A model generated the notes under the pieces. The model did not search any database. It worked only from the letters and a program-made list of their open reading frames with translations, and had not been told where the DNA came from. From Pseudomonas sp. G2-4 (GTDB taxonomy: Bacteria > Pseudomonadota > Gammaproteobacteria > Pseudomonadales > Pseudomonadaceae), in the NCBI RefSeq assembly GCF_030064125.1, contig NZ_CP125957.1:434001-498000 (forward strand): a DNA stretch of 64,000 bases. Direction: 5' to 3'. Made by a program: the position numbers and the translations under genes. Below are positions 29,512 to 39,073 of the stretch, piece by piece; positions within the stretch are counted from its first letter, which is position 1, and every line of letters starts with the position of its first letter.

Positions 29512-29742
29512 ATGTTGGAAACATCCCTCAGCCAGCTGGAGCAACTGGTCAACGACCTGGTGCAACAGAATCGACACCTCACCGGCCTGAACGAAACCCT
29601 GAGCGCGGAACTTGCCAGGGCCAAGGATGAAAATGAAAGCCTGCAGTTGAGCCTGATGGAACAGGAAGAACTGCACGGAACGACCGCCGCCCGTATCCAG
29701 GCCCTGATCGAGCGCGCCAGCGCCGGTCCTGTCAGCGCATGA
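29512..29742 (+). CDS. TIGR02449-type small coiled-coil protein
   Basis: A 76-residue protein that is almost entirely a heptad coiled coil (LETSLSQLEQLVNDLVQQNRH...). It belongs to the small proteins found directly before zapA in pseudomonads and is ZapB-like in size and form. Its stop overlaps the zapA-like start by 4 nt, so the pair is co-translated. A part in cell-division ring assembly is inferred from that partner. Confidence 0.75.
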   Translation: MLETSLSQLEQLVNDLVQQNRHLTGLNETLSAELARAKDENESLQLSLMEQEELHGTTAARIQALIERASAGPVSA

Positions 29743-30041
29743 CGCATGGCGCCGATGGGGTGACAGTCGTCTCGATCCTGGGAGAAGACTATTCAATCAA
29801 GGCGCCGGCCGGGCAGGAACAGGCCCTGCTGGACGCTGCGTCGATGCTCAAGGCCGCACTGGCCGACACCAAAAGGAAATACCCGACGCTGATCGGTGAT
29901 CGCCTGCTGGTGCTGGCGGCGATGAACCTGTGTTCGCAACAGATGGACATGCAGAAGCAACATCAAGCGGAACTCGACCGTTATCAAGAGCAAGTCAGTG
30001 CCACGGTCGATGTGATTGCCAAGACGATTCAGCAAGCCTGA
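29739..30041 (+). CDS. ZapA-like cell division protein
   Basis: A 100-residue ZapA-family protein with an N-terminal beta hairpin (VVSILGEDYSIKAP), the core GDRLLVLAAMNLCSQ and a C-terminal coiled coil. ZapA cross-links FtsZ filaments at mid-cell. The usual Pseudomonas zapA is followed by 6S RNA and a formyltetrahydrofolate cyclo-ligase gene. Here it is followed by REP elements and an acyl-CoA dehydrogenase, and the sequence differs from the version I recall. It may therefore be a second ZapA paralogue, so no symbol is given. Confidence 0.8.
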   Translation: MTHGADGVTVVSILGEDYSIKAPAGQEQALLDAASMLKAALADTKRKYPTLIGDRLLVLAAMNLCSQQMDMQKQHQAELDRYQEQVSATVDVIAKTIQQA

Positions 30042-30070
30042 AACCGTTAACGAATGTTGACTGTGGGGCT

Positions 30071-30159
30071 TGTGGGAGCGAGCTTGCTCGCGATGGCGTC
30101 AGCACAGCTACCTGTGTGTTGGCCGAAACACCGCTATCGCGAGCAAGCTCGCTCCCACA
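30071..30159. repeat. REP pair (inverted, GTGGGAGCGAG type)
   Basis: An 89-bp inverted pair between the zapA-like gene and the convergent acyl-CoA dehydrogenase gene. A third, single REP lies 44 bp further on. Confidence 0.92.
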
Positions 30160-30203
30160 GTGGATTGGTGGTGAATGCACATGTTGTGTTCACTTGGAAC
30201 CCC

Positions 30204-30227
30204 TGTGGGAGCGAGCCTGCTCGCGAT
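30204..30227. repeat. single REP palindrome
   Basis: TGTGGGAGCGAGCCTGCTCG then CGAT, one copy without an inverted partner, 30 bp from the stop of the acyl-CoA dehydrogenase gene. Confidence 0.8.
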
Positions 30228-30256
30228 TGGATTTCAGTGGCGCCGCAAGAACTGGA

Positions 30257-32059
30257 TCAAAACCACTCATCCCGCATCCCCAGGCACGTATCATCCCGCG
30301 CCTCAAGAATCGCCAGTTCATGCTGACAGCCCGGCACTTCCCAGGTCAGGAAGTACCGCGCCGCTTGCAGCTTGCCTCTATAGAAATCACTATCCGCCGC
30401 CTGACCCTTGGCCAAGCCTTCCTCGGCACGAATCGCCTGTTCCAGCCAGCGCCAGCCAATCACCATGTGACCAAATACCTTGAGGTACACCGCTGAGTTG
30501 GCGAGGCTGCTGTTGACCTTGCCTTGGGCCAGGTCCGTCAGTAGCCCGAGGGTGACCGTTTGCAGGCGCGCCACCAAGGCTTCCAGTGGCTGACGCAAAA
30601 GCGTCAGTGAATCGTGCGCCTGGGCGCGTTCGGTGGTGTCGGCCACCAGGCGAATCAGCTGCTTGAGCCCTGCGCCGCCGTTTTGCGCCAGTTTGCGCCC
30701 CAGCAAGTCCAGGGACTGGATGCCGTGGGTGCCTTCATGGATCGGGTTCAGGCGGTTATCGCGGTAATACTGTTCCACCGGGTATTCACGGGTGTAGCCA
30801 TGGCCGCCAAGAATCTGGATCGCCAGCTCGTTGGCCTTCAGGCAAAACTCCGATGGCCAGGATTTGACGATGGGCGTCAGCAAATCCAGCAGCTCTTGGG
30901 CGCGCCTGCGCTCGGCTTCGCTTTCCAGGGTCGTGGTGTCGTCGAACAACCGCGCGGCGTACAGGCCCAGATCGAAAGAGCCTTCAACATAGGCCTTCTG
31001 AGTCAGCAGCATGCGGCGCACGTCGGCGTGCTGGATGATCGCCACGGGGGCGGTGGTGGGATCCTTGCTGTCGGGCACCCGACCCTGTGGACGTTCGCGG
31101 GCGTATTCAAGGGAATACAGGTAGCCGGCGTAACCCAGCATCACTGCGCCCATGCCGACGCCGATCCGCGCTTCGTTCATCATCTGGAACATGTAGCTCA
31201 GGCCGTGGTGCGGTTTTCCTACGAGATAACCGACACATTCGCCGTTGTCACCGAAGTTCAGCGCCGTGGAGGTGGTGCCGCGCCAGCCCATCTTGTGGAA
31301 CAACCCGGCCAGCAGCACATCGTTACGCTGGCCGAGGCTGCCATCGTCGTTGACCAGGAACTTGGGCACGATAAACAGCGAAATACCCTTCACGCCCGGC
31401 GGTGCGTCCGGCAACTTTGCCAGGACCATGTGCACGATGTTTTCCGACAGCGGATGGTCGCCACCGGAGATGAAAATCTTGTTGCCTTTGAGTCGATAGG
31501 TGCCGTCGGCCGCCGGCTCTGCACGTGTACGAATATCCGCCAGCGAAGAGCCCGCATGGGGTTCGGTCAGGGCCATGGTGCCGAAGAAGCGACCGTCGAT
31601 CATCGGTTGCAGGAAGCGTTGCTTCTGCTCCTCGCTGCCGAAGCTTTCGATCAGGTTCGCCGCGCCCATGGTCAGGAACGGATAAGAAGTGGATGCGGCG
31701 TTGGCCGATTGGAAGTGGGCGAAGCAGGCCTGGGACAGCAACGTTGGCAGTTGCATGCCGCCCGCGTCGAAGCTGCGCGCAGCGTTGAGGAAGCCGGCCT
31801 CGAGAAACGCATCCACCGCCGGCTTCACTTCCGGAATCAGAATCGCCTGGCCGTTCTCGTAGCGCGGTTCGTTTTCATCGTTCTTGCGATTGTGCGGCGC
31901 GAAATATTTCTCGGCGATGTTGCGTGCCGTTGAGATGGCCGCGTCGAAGGTTTCGCGATTGTGTTCGGCGAACCGCTCGCGCTGGGTCAGGCCCTCGGCA
32001 TCAAGGACTTCATACAGCTCGAAAGCCAGATTGCGGGAACTGAGCAACGTCTCGGACAT
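30257..32059 (-). CDS. acyl-CoA dehydrogenase, DmdC/FadE-like with C-terminal extension
   Basis: A 600-residue flavoenzyme. The ACAD core has the FAD/substrate motif MALTEPHAGSSLADI and the catalytic-base region GGHGYTREYPVEQYYRD..., with the fold's Glu near YEGTHGIQ-like IHEGTHGIQ. An N-terminal segment and a C-terminal helical extension (about residues 470-600) mark the longer 3-methylmercaptopropionyl-CoA dehydrogenase-like group. It oxidises an acyl-CoA to the enoyl-CoA and passes electrons to ETF. The true substrate cannot be read from sequence. It is monocistronic. Confidence 0.85.
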   Translation of the reverse strand: MSETLLSSRNLAFELYEVLDAEGLTQRERFAEHNRETFDAAISTARNIAEKYFAPHNRKNDENEPRYENGQAILIPEVKPAVDAFLEAGFLNAARSFDAGGMQLPTLLSQACFAHFQSANAASTSYPFLTMGAANLIESFGSEEQKQRFLQPMIDGRFFGTMALTEPHAGSSLADIRTRAEPAADGTYRLKGNKIFISGGDHPLSENIVHMVLAKLPDAPPGVKGISLFIVPKFLVNDDGSLGQRNDVLLAGLFHKMGWRGTTSTALNFGDNGECVGYLVGKPHHGLSYMFQMMNEARIGVGMGAVMLGYAGYLYSLEYARERPQGRVPDSKDPTTAPVAIIQHADVRRMLLTQKAYVEGSFDLGLYAARLFDDTTTLESEAERRRAQELLDLLTPIVKSWPSEFCLKANELAIQILGGHGYTREYPVEQYYRDNRLNPIHEGTHGIQSLDLLGRKLAQNGGAGLKQLIRLVADTTERAQAHDSLTLLRQPLEALVARLQTVTLGLLTDLAQGKVNSSLANSAVYLKVFGHMVIGWRWLEQAIRAEEGLAKGQAADSDFYRGKLQAARYFLTWEVPGCQHELAILEARDDTCLGMRDEWF

Positions 32060-32180
32060 GGCGGCCTACCTTTTTTTGGAGTGGACCGAGTCTAGGTGTG
32101 AGGCAGGAGGGTGAACAGCAAGATTGATTTGGGTGATGGAGTGGCAGAACGCAGGGGGTGATCTGACGCGGATAAAAAAC

Positions 32181-32270
32181 TGTGGGAGCGAGCTTGCTCG
32201 CGATAGCGGTGCCCCAGTCGACAACATTCCTGACTGAAGCACCGCTATCGCGAGCAAGCTCGCTCCCACA
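32181..32270. repeat. REP pair (inverted, GTGGGAGCGAG type)
   Basis: A 90-bp inverted pair with near-perfect arms (TGTGGGAGCGAGCTTGCTCG) that extend through ATAGCGGTG/CACCGCTAT. It lies between the putA stop and the start of the acyl-CoA dehydrogenase gene. Confidence 0.92.
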
Positions 32271-32319
32271 GGGGGATTCGATTGCCAGGCACCCTTGCAG
32301 GTGCCTGGTCTACAGCGGT

Positions 32320-35300
32320 TTAGCCGATGGTCATCAGGCTGGCGTTACCACCCGCGGCAGCGGTGTTGACGCTCAAGGCCCGCTCGATCACCAAACGCTC
32401 CAACGCGATGTTGGTCTCGCCCTGGGACAAACCGTGCACCCCGACGATGGCGCCGGCACGCTTGGCCACTTGCTGGCAAACGCTGCGCAGTTGATCCGAG
32501 TCACCGTGATGCAGGACCGCATCGAACAGCACCTCGTCCTTGGCCCAGTCGGCAACCCGTTGGATACGTGCCTGAATGTCCTTCGGCAAGCGTGCGAACA
32601 AGGCCTTGCTGGTGTCGGTTTCCGGCCACACGGCCGAGCCGCCGACCGCCAGTACGGCCGCCAGTTGCGTCAGCAGATCGCCTTCCACGTCCGCCAGGCA
32701 CAGCACGTGTTCGCGCGGCAGGATGGCGTAGCTGTTGCGTTCGCCGGTCGGGCCGGTCAGCTGGCGGGTAATACCGCTTTGCGATTGGGCGGCGAACTGC
32801 ACGCACAGGGCGCTCAGCTCAGCGAGCTTCTGGCTGTCGGCCCACGCTTGCAGGGCAGTCAGCGGTTTGCTCATGGCGTCGCGCAAACGCAGGTCCGGTG
32901 CGGTGACGGCATCGCCACGCACGAAGGATTGCTGGATCGCATCGGTAGGACGAGTCGACAGCAGGCGGTACAGGTACAGCGGACCACCGGCCTTGGGGCC
33001 GGTGCCCGACAGGCCTTCGCCACCGAACGGCTGCACACCGACCACGGCGCCGACAATGTTGCGGTTCACATAGACGTTACCGGCATGGACGTTGTCGATC
33101 ACCTTGGCGATGGTTTCGTCGATGCGGGTATGCACACCCAGGGTCAGGCCATAGCCGGAGGCGTTGATCTGGCTGATCAACTGATCCAGTTCCTTGCGCT
33201 TGTAGCGCACTACGTGCAGCACCGGACCGAAAATCTCGCGTTGCAACTCGTCGAAGCTTTCCAGCTCGATCAGGGTTGGCATCACGAATGTGCCGCGCTT
33301 GCACTCGTCGCTGTCGGCGATTGCCATCTGGTACACGGTGCGACCTTTGTCGCGCATGGCCTGGATGTGTTTCTCGATGCCGGCCTTGGCTTCGGCGTCG
33401 ATCACCGGGCCGATGTCTACCGACAGACGCTCCGGGTTGCCGAGACGTGCTTCAGCCATGGCGCCCTTGAGCATTTCGATGACACGGTCGGCGGAATCTT
33501 CCTGCAAGCACAGTACCCGCAGGGCCGAGCAACGCTGGCCAGCGCTGTCGAATGCCGAGGACACCACGTCGATGACCACTTGTTCGGTCAGCGCCGAAGA
33601 GTCGACGATCATTGCGTTCTGGCCGCCGGTTTCGGCGATCAGGGGGATCGGGCGACCCTGGTTGTCCAGGCGACCGGCGATGTTGCGTTGCAACAGGCGA
33701 GCGACTTCGGTGGAGCCGGTGAACATCACACCTTTGACCCGATCATCACCGACCAGACGGGCGCCAACGGTTTCGCCACGGCCCGGCAGCAGTTGCAGCA
33801 CGCCTTCTGGAATGCCGGCTTCGAGCATCAGGCGCACAGCTTGAGCGGCCACCAATGGCGTCTGCTCGGCTGGCTTGGCCAGCACCGGATTACCGGCGGC
33901 CAGGGCGGCCGCTACCTGCCCACTGAAAATCGCCAGTGGGAAGTTCCACGGGCTGATGCAAACCACCGGGCCCAGTGGGCGGTGGGCATCGTTGGTGAAA
34001 TCGTTGCGTGCCTGCACCGCGTAATAGCGCAGGAAGTCCACGGCTTCACGCACTTCAGCGATGGCGTTGGCGAAGGTCTTGCCGGCTTCACGGGCCAGCA
34101 GGCCCATCAATGGCTGGATTTCGCCTTCCATCAAGTCGGCGGCACGCTCCAGGATCGCCGCACGCTCGGCCGGCGGCGTGGCCTGCCAGATAGGTGCCGC
34201 ATTGAGGGCGCACTGGATGGCATTGTCGACGTCGGTGATCGTGGCTTCCTGTACATGGCCCACCACGTCACGCAGATCGGACGGGTTCAAAACCTGCACC
34301 GGTGTTCCTTCACTGGCTGCGCAACCGAGCATCGGTACAGCTTTCCAGTCGTTATGAGCGGTGGACAGCAGGGCACAGGACAGCGAAGCCAGGCGATGTT
34401 CGTTGGCCAGGTCGATGCCGGCGGAGTTGGCGCGCTCGCTGCCATACAGGTCACGTGGCAGCGGGATACGTGGGTGCGGCAAGCCGAAGCCGCCTTCCAG
34501 CGTTGCCATCTGCTCGATGCTGGCCACTGGGTCGGCCACCAGCTCCTGGATGGAAATGGACTGGTCGGCGATGCGGTTGACGAACGAGGTGTTCGCACCG
34601 TTCTCCAGCAGGCGACGAACCAGGTAGGCCAGCAGCGTCTCATGAGTGCCCACCGGTGCGTACACGCGGCATGGACGGTTCAGCTTGCCTTCGGAAACCT
34701 TGCCTACAACCTGTTCGTACAGCGGTTCACCCATGCCGTGCAGGCACTGGAACTCGTACTGACCCGGGTAATAGTTCTGACCGGCGATGTGATAAATGGC
34801 TGCCAGGGTGTGGGCGTTGTGCGTGGCAAACTGCGGGTAGATGACTTCCGGCACCGACAGCAGTTTGCGCGCGCAGGCGATGTAGGACACGTCGGTGTAC
34901 ACCTTGCGGGTATAGACCGGATAGCCTTCCAGGCCTTCGACCTGGGCGCGTTTGATTTCGCTGTCCCAGTAGGCGCCTTTTACCAGGCGGATCATCAGGC
35001 GATGACGGCTGCGGCGTGCCAGATCGATGACGTAGTCGATCACGTATGGGCAGCGCTTCTGGTACGCCTGGATCACGAAGCCGATGCCGTTCCAGCCGGT
35101 CAGCTGCGGCTCGAAGCACAGGCGTTCGAGCAGATCCAGCGACAGCTCGAGGCGGTCGGCCTCTTCGGCGTCGATGTTCAGGCCGATGTCGTATTGCTTG
35201 GCCAGCAGGGTCAGCGACAGCAGGCGTGGGTACAGCTCTTCCATCACGCGCTCGTACTGGGCGCGGCTGTAACGCGGGTGCAGCGCCGAGAGCTTGATGG

Positions 35301-36273
35301 AAATGCCCGGGCCTTCATAAATCCCACGACCGTGGGACGCTTTGCCGATCGAATGGATGGCTTGCTCGTACGAGGCCAGGTACTTCTGGGCGTCATGTTC
35401 GGTGAGGGCTGCCTCACCGAGCATGTCGTAGGAGTAGCGGAAACCCTTGGATTCGAACTTGCTGGCGTTGGCCAGGGCTTCGGCGATGGTTTCGCCGGTG
35501 ACGAACTGCTCGCCCATCAGGCGCATGGCCATGTCGACGCCCTTGCGGATCATCGGCTCGCCGCTCTTGCCGATGATGCGGCTCAGGGAGGAGGTCAGGC
35601 CTGCTTCATTATGGGTGGCGACCAGTTTGCCGGTCAGCAGCAAGCCCCACGTGGCGGCGTTGACGAACAGCGACGGGCTGTTGCCCAGGTGTGGATGCCA
35701 GTTGCCGGTGCTGATCTTGTCGCGGATCAGTGCATCGCGAGTGCCTTTATCCGGGATGCGCAGCAACGCCTCGGCCAGGCACATCAGCGCCACGCCTTCC
35801 TGGGACGACAGGGAAAACTCCTGCAACAGGCCCTGGACAATACCGGCACGACCGCCGGCACTCTTCTGGTTACGCAGCTTTTCAGCAATCGAAGCCGCCA
35901 GCTTGTTGGTGGCTTCGGCCATTTCGACCGGCAGACGAGCCTGCTCGATCAGCATCGGCACCACTTCCGGCTCGGGGCGACGGTAAGCGGCGGTGATGGA
36001 GGCGCGCAGGACCGACTGTGGCAGGATGCTCTCGGCAAACTCCAGGAAGCATTGGTGGGCGTGATCGACCTGGACGTCGCCAGCATCATCGCTGTCGCTG
36101 CGAGGCGAACCGTTCAGCTCGGTCAGGGTTGCACCACCCTCGAGTTTTTCCAGGTAATTGAAAATTGCCTGTTTGATCAGCCAGTGAGGCGTGCGATCAA
36201 TCGAGGTCGCGGCCGCCTTGAGGCGTTCGCGGGTCGGGTCGTCGAGTTTGACCCCAAGGGTGGTGGTAGCCAT
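32320..36273 (-). CDS. putA: trifunctional proline utilization protein PutA
   Basis: A 1317-residue protein that oxidises proline to glutamate in two steps and represses its own operon. An N-terminal ribbon-helix-helix DNA-binding domain (about residues 1-45, TTLGVKLDDPTRERLKAAA) is followed by a FAD-dependent proline dehydrogenase barrel (about 180-560, with VDFLRYY after it) and a P5C dehydrogenase domain. The latter has Glu881 (AETGGQN) and the catalytic Cys915 (GQRCSAL). A C-terminal conserved segment ends the protein. The RHH domain predicts binding to GTTGCA sites in the putA-putP intergenic region, where five copies are seen. Confidence 0.97.
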   Translation of the reverse strand: MATTTLGVKLDDPTRERLKAAATSIDRTPHWLIKQAIFNYLEKLEGGATLTELNGSPRSDSDDAGDVQVDHAHQCFLEFAESILPQSVLRASITAAYRRPEPEVVPMLIEQARLPVEMAEATNKLAASIAEKLRNQKSAGGRAGIVQGLLQEFSLSSQEGVALMCLAEALLRIPDKGTRDALIRDKISTGNWHPHLGNSPSLFVNAATWGLLLTGKLVATHNEAGLTSSLSRIIGKSGEPMIRKGVDMAMRLMGEQFVTGETIAEALANASKFESKGFRYSYDMLGEAALTEHDAQKYLASYEQAIHSIGKASHGRGIYEGPGISIKLSALHPRYSRAQYERVMEELYPRLLSLTLLAKQYDIGLNIDAEEADRLELSLDLLERLCFEPQLTGWNGIGFVIQAYQKRCPYVIDYVIDLARRSRHRLMIRLVKGAYWDSEIKRAQVEGLEGYPVYTRKVYTDVSYIACARKLLSVPEVIYPQFATHNAHTLAAIYHIAGQNYYPGQYEFQCLHGMGEPLYEQVVGKVSEGKLNRPCRVYAPVGTHETLLAYLVRRLLENGANTSFVNRIADQSISIQELVADPVASIEQMATLEGGFGLPHPRIPLPRDLYGSERANSAGIDLANEHRLASLSCALLSTAHNDWKAVPMLGCAASEGTPVQVLNPSDLRDVVGHVQEATITDVDNAIQCALNAAPIWQATPPAERAAILERAADLMEGEIQPLMGLLAREAGKTFANAIAEVREAVDFLRYYAVQARNDFTNDAHRPLGPVVCISPWNFPLAIFSGQVAAALAAGNPVLAKPAEQTPLVAAQAVRLMLEAGIPEGVLQLLPGRGETVGARLVGDDRVKGVMFTGSTEVARLLQRNIAGRLDNQGRPIPLIAETGGQNAMIVDSSALTEQVVIDVVSSAFDSAGQRCSALRVLCLQEDSADRVIEMLKGAMAEARLGNPERLSVDIGPVIDAEAKAGIEKHIQAMRDKGRTVYQMAIADSDECKRGTFVMPTLIELESFDELQREIFGPVLHVVRYKRKELDQLISQINASGYGLTLGVHTRIDETIAKVIDNVHAGNVYVNRNIVGAVVGVQPFGGEGLSGTGPKAGGPLYLYRLLSTRPTDAIQQSFVRGDAVTAPDLRLRDAMSKPLTALQAWADSQKLAELSALCVQFAAQSQSGITRQLTGPTGERNSYAILPREHVLCLADVEGDLLTQLAAVLAVGGSAVWPETDTSKALFARLPKDIQARIQRVADWAKDEVLFDAVLHHGDSDQLRSVCQQVAKRAGAIVGVHGLSQGETNIALERLVIERALSVNTAAAGGNASLMTIG

Positions 36274-36346
36274 ATTTTTATCCTCATGTTTACCACGTAT
36301 CGCGTGGCATCAGCTGGCGGCAAGATTAGCTGCGAGCTGACCTGGG

Positions 36347-36585
36347 TGCAACCGGGTGCAACCCTTTTTTCGTCGAAATACTAAGCAGCTCATCAGGAAA
36401 CAAATACGCCCGGGGCAATCCAGCCTCGCCTTAGTGCGTTGGCTTCTAGCGAGGTCTGTTGACTGCACTAAAAAGGAGCAAAAAACAGCGGAATTGCGAT
36501 AAAACCGATCAGGTGCAACTTATTCGAACGAAACTGGTTGCACCTTATTTGATTTGTTGAATAGCATTCGCGGCCAAGGTGCAAC
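36347..36585. promoter_or_regulatory. cluster of five GTTGCA-type PutA operator sites
   Basis: GTTGCA or its complement TGCAAC occurs at 36347-36352, 36357-36362, 36514-36519, 36537-36542 and 36580-36585 within the 462-nt putA-putP gap. The third and fourth form an inverted pair with extended arms AGGTGCAAC and GTTGCACCT. GTTGCA is the core known to be bound by the ribbon-helix-helix domain of E. coli PutA, so PutA likely represses both genes from here when proline is low. The rest of the gap shows no gene. Confidence 0.65.
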
Positions 36586-36735
36586 CGGCTCCAAACCGAG
36601 GGGCATCGGCTGATGGCTTTCCTGGGGAAACATCAGTCATAAATTCGCGGGACTGCAAAAACGTCGCTACAACCTTTATGTTGTCGGCGTTTTCAACTGC
36701 CACCGCTACATAAAAACAAAGCCAGGGCGTAACTC

Positions 36736-38220
36736 ATGAGTGTTAGTAATCCTACCTTGATCACCTTCGTGATCTACATCGCAGCCATGGTCCTGATCGG
36801 CCTGATGGCTTATCGCTCCACCAATAACCTTTCCGATTACATCCTGGGCGGTCGCAGCCTGGGCAGTGTCGTGACGGCCCTGTCTGCCGGTGCTTCCGAC
36901 ATGAGCGGTTGGTTGTTGATGGGTTTGCCTGGTGCAATCTACATGTCCGGTTTGTCGGAAAGCTGGATTGCCATCGGCCTCATCGTCGGCGCCTACCTGA
37001 ACTGGCTGTTCGTGGCCGGTCGCCTGCGGGTGCAGACCGAGCACAACGGCGATGCGTTGACGCTGCCGGATTACTTCTCCAGCCGTTTCGAGGATAAGAG
37101 CGGCGTGCTGCGGATCATCGCTGCGGTGGTGATCCTGGTGTTCTTCACCATCTACTGTGCTTCCGGCATCGTGGCCGGCGCCCGTCTGTTCGAAAGCACC
37201 TTCGGCATGTCTTACGAGACTGCGCTGTGGGCCGGTGCTGCCGCGACCATTGCCTACACCTTCGTCGGTGGTTTCCTGGCCGTGAGCTGGACCGACACCG
37301 TACAGGCGACCCTGATGATCTTCGCGCTGATTCTCACGCCGATCATCGTGCTGTTGGCCACCGGCGGCGTGGACACCACGTTCCTGGCCATCGAGGCGAA
37401 AGATCCTTCGTCCTTCGACATGCTGAAAAACACCACTTTCATCGGCGTGATCTCGCTGATGGGTTGGGGCCTGGGCTACTTCGGCCAGCCGCATATCCTG
37501 GCGCGCTTCATGGCGGCCGATTCGGTCAAGTCCATCGCCAAGGCACGTCGCATCTCCATGGCCTGGATGATCCTGTGCCTGGGCGGTACCGTTGCCGTTG
37601 GCTTCTTCGGCATCGCTTACTTCTCGGCACACCCTGAAGTGGCCGGTCCTGTGACCGAGAACCCTGAGCGTGTATTCATCGAGTTGGCTAAGATCCTGTT
37701 CAACCCATGGGTTGCCGGTGTACTGCTGTCGGCCATCCTGGCGGCGGTGATGAGCACCTTGAGCTGCCAACTGCTGGTGTGCTCCAGTGCCCTGACCGAA
37801 GACTTCTACAAGACGTTTCTGCGCAAGAGCGCTTCCCAGCTGGAACTGGTCTGGGTCGGCCGCGCCATGGTGCTGCTGGTGGCGTTGGTCGCCATCGCCC
37901 TGGCTGCCAACCCGAATAACCGTGTACTGGGTCTGGTGAGCTACGCCTGGGCCGGTTTCGGTGCCGCCTTCGGCCCTGTTGTCCTGATCTCCGTGATCTG
38001 GAAAAACATGACCCGTAACGGCGCATTGGCCGGCATCCTGGTGGGTGCGATCACCGTAATCGTCTGGAAGCACTTCGAACTGCTGGGCCTTTACGAAATC
38101 ATCCCGGGCTTTATCTTCGCCAGCCTGGCTATCTACTTCGTCAGCAAGATGGGCTCGCCTACCGCCGGTATGCTGCAGCGCTTCGAAGCGGCCGAAAAAG
38201 ATTTTCGCCTGAACCAGTAA
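36736..38220 (+). CDS. putP: sodium/proline symporter PutP
   Basis: A 494-residue member of the sodium:solute symporter family with about 13 helices. Conserved features include the region YILGGRSLGSVVTALSAGASDMSGWLLMGLPG, where the Na+ and proline sites lie, and AWMILCLGGTVAVGFFG. It imports proline with Na+ to feed PutA, which is transcribed divergently. The ATG at 36736 lies after a weak purine-rich stretch (GGGCGTAACTC). A strong terminator follows. Confidence 0.96.
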   Translation: MSVSNPTLITFVIYIAAMVLIGLMAYRSTNNLSDYILGGRSLGSVVTALSAGASDMSGWLLMGLPGAIYMSGLSESWIAIGLIVGAYLNWLFVAGRLRVQTEHNGDALTLPDYFSSRFEDKSGVLRIIAAVVILVFFTIYCASGIVAGARLFESTFGMSYETALWAGAAATIAYTFVGGFLAVSWTDTVQATLMIFALILTPIIVLLATGGVDTTFLAIEAKDPSSFDMLKNTTFIGVISLMGWGLGYFGQPHILARFMAADSVKSIAKARRISMAWMILCLGGTVAVGFFGIAYFSAHPEVAGPVTENPERVFIELAKILFNPWVAGVLLSAILAAVMSTLSCQLLVCSSALTEDFYKTFLRKSASQLELVWVGRAMVLLVALVAIALAANPNNRVLGLVSYAWAGFGAAFGPVVLISVIWKNMTRNGALAGILVGAITVIVWKHFELLGLYEIIPGFIFASLAIYFVSKMGSPTAGMLQRFEAAEKDFRLNQ

Positions 38221-38268
38221 GGCTTCCAGCGAGGCCTGTATGGCTCGCTTGAAGGTTTATACAAAAAG

Positions 38269-38301
38269 CGGCCCGTCTCCCATGGAGACGGGCCGTTTTT
38301 T
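38269..38301 (+). terminator. rho-independent terminator after putP
   Basis: A 12-bp GC-rich stem (CGGCCCGTCTCC with GGAGACGGGCCG) closes on a 3-nt CAT loop and is followed by a run of six T. An A-run just before the stem means it may also stop transcription arriving from the DUF2165 gene on the other strand. Confidence 0.88.
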
Positions 38302-38309
38302 ATGGCGCC

Positions 38310-38804
38310 TCAGTCCGGGCTAGCGTCGGGTTGGTTGAGGAAAATCAGCACACCCAGGATCGCCATGTAGAACCTGAACGCGGCATCCTGGCCGTTCCAG
38401 ATTTCTGACTGCCACATCAGAAACCATTCGCCGCCGACGACCATGAAGCCGAAAAACCAGACGAAGAAACCCACCGTCAAACCGGCGATGGCCCAGCCCT
38501 TGGCCCGGGCGAACACCACGCCCTCGGCCTTGCGTGCCTGCCACAGCTTCAGCGCGCCGTAGCCCAGCAGCTCCGCCGTGATCGCTTCACCGAGGATGAT
38601 CAGCCAATAGGCGCCGTGCCATATCCAGGGTTGGTCGATGGCTCGATAGCGGGCGGCATTGTCGGGGAAGGTGGTATCCATACTCAGCACGTGATGGACG
38701 AAATTGAAGTTGGAGCTGTAGTCCGTGATGTTGTTGAACACGGTCAGGAAGGCGAATGCGGCGAGCGCCAGGGTCATTGCAATCTTTGCGTAGCGAATGG
38801 TCAT
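38310..38804 (-). CDS. DUF2165 family membrane protein
   Basis: A 164-residue protein with four predicted transmembrane helices (near residues 8-25, 65-85, 105-128 and 140-158) and the family's NNITDYSSNFNFVHHVLSMDT motif after helix 1. No catalytic residues or function are known to me for this family. The start at 38804 is preferred because the upstream extension in the same frame is not hydrophobic or conserved-looking. It is convergent with putP and shares the terminator region. Confidence 0.8.
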   Translation of the reverse strand: MTIRYAKIAMTLALAAFAFLTVFNNITDYSSNFNFVHHVLSMDTTFPDNAARYRAIDQPWIWHGAYWLIILGEAITAELLGYGALKLWQARKAEGVVFARAKGWAIAGLTVGFFVWFFGFMVVGGEWFLMWQSEIWNGQDAAFRFYMAILGVLIFLNQPDASPD

Positions 38805-39073
38805 GCGTTGCGTCCTTTGATTTTTATAACGGGTAAAAAACGTTATCACGCCAACTTGCAGCCCGAGTCCTGTTGCGTTGTAAGAAGTTGTTGATTCATT
38901 CGTGCGCCGGTTTCTGTAGGGCACGATGCAAGGAATGTCTGTCGGAAAGTGCCATACGTTTTGCAGCTTTTAGCTCCTTGCACGTAAGGCAAATCTGTTT
39001 TTTCTGAGCGTCGATCAACTTTCCGGATGGCTGATGCAGAATCGCCCGCCTTTCATTCAGCAGAGGACATCGG

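Noticed and set aside
30042..30256. Possible 6S RNA gene after the zapA-like gene
   Set aside because: The stretch is filled by REP palindromes and shows no sequence resembling 6S RNA.
32182..36384. A 1400-codon open frame on the plus strand opposite putA
   Set aside because: It is a mirror of high-GC codon bias in putA; its composition (Gly, Gln, His, Val runs) is that of an antisense frame and it has no family features.
36706..38073. A 455-codon minus-strand frame opposite putP
   Set aside because: His- and Gln-rich antisense translation of a membrane protein gene; no homology features.
38925..39073. Possible sigma-54 promoter before vgrG
   Set aside because: GC/GG elements with the required 12-24 spacing could not be matched on the plus strand; only a loose TGCAAGGA/TCCTTGCA inverted repeat is present.
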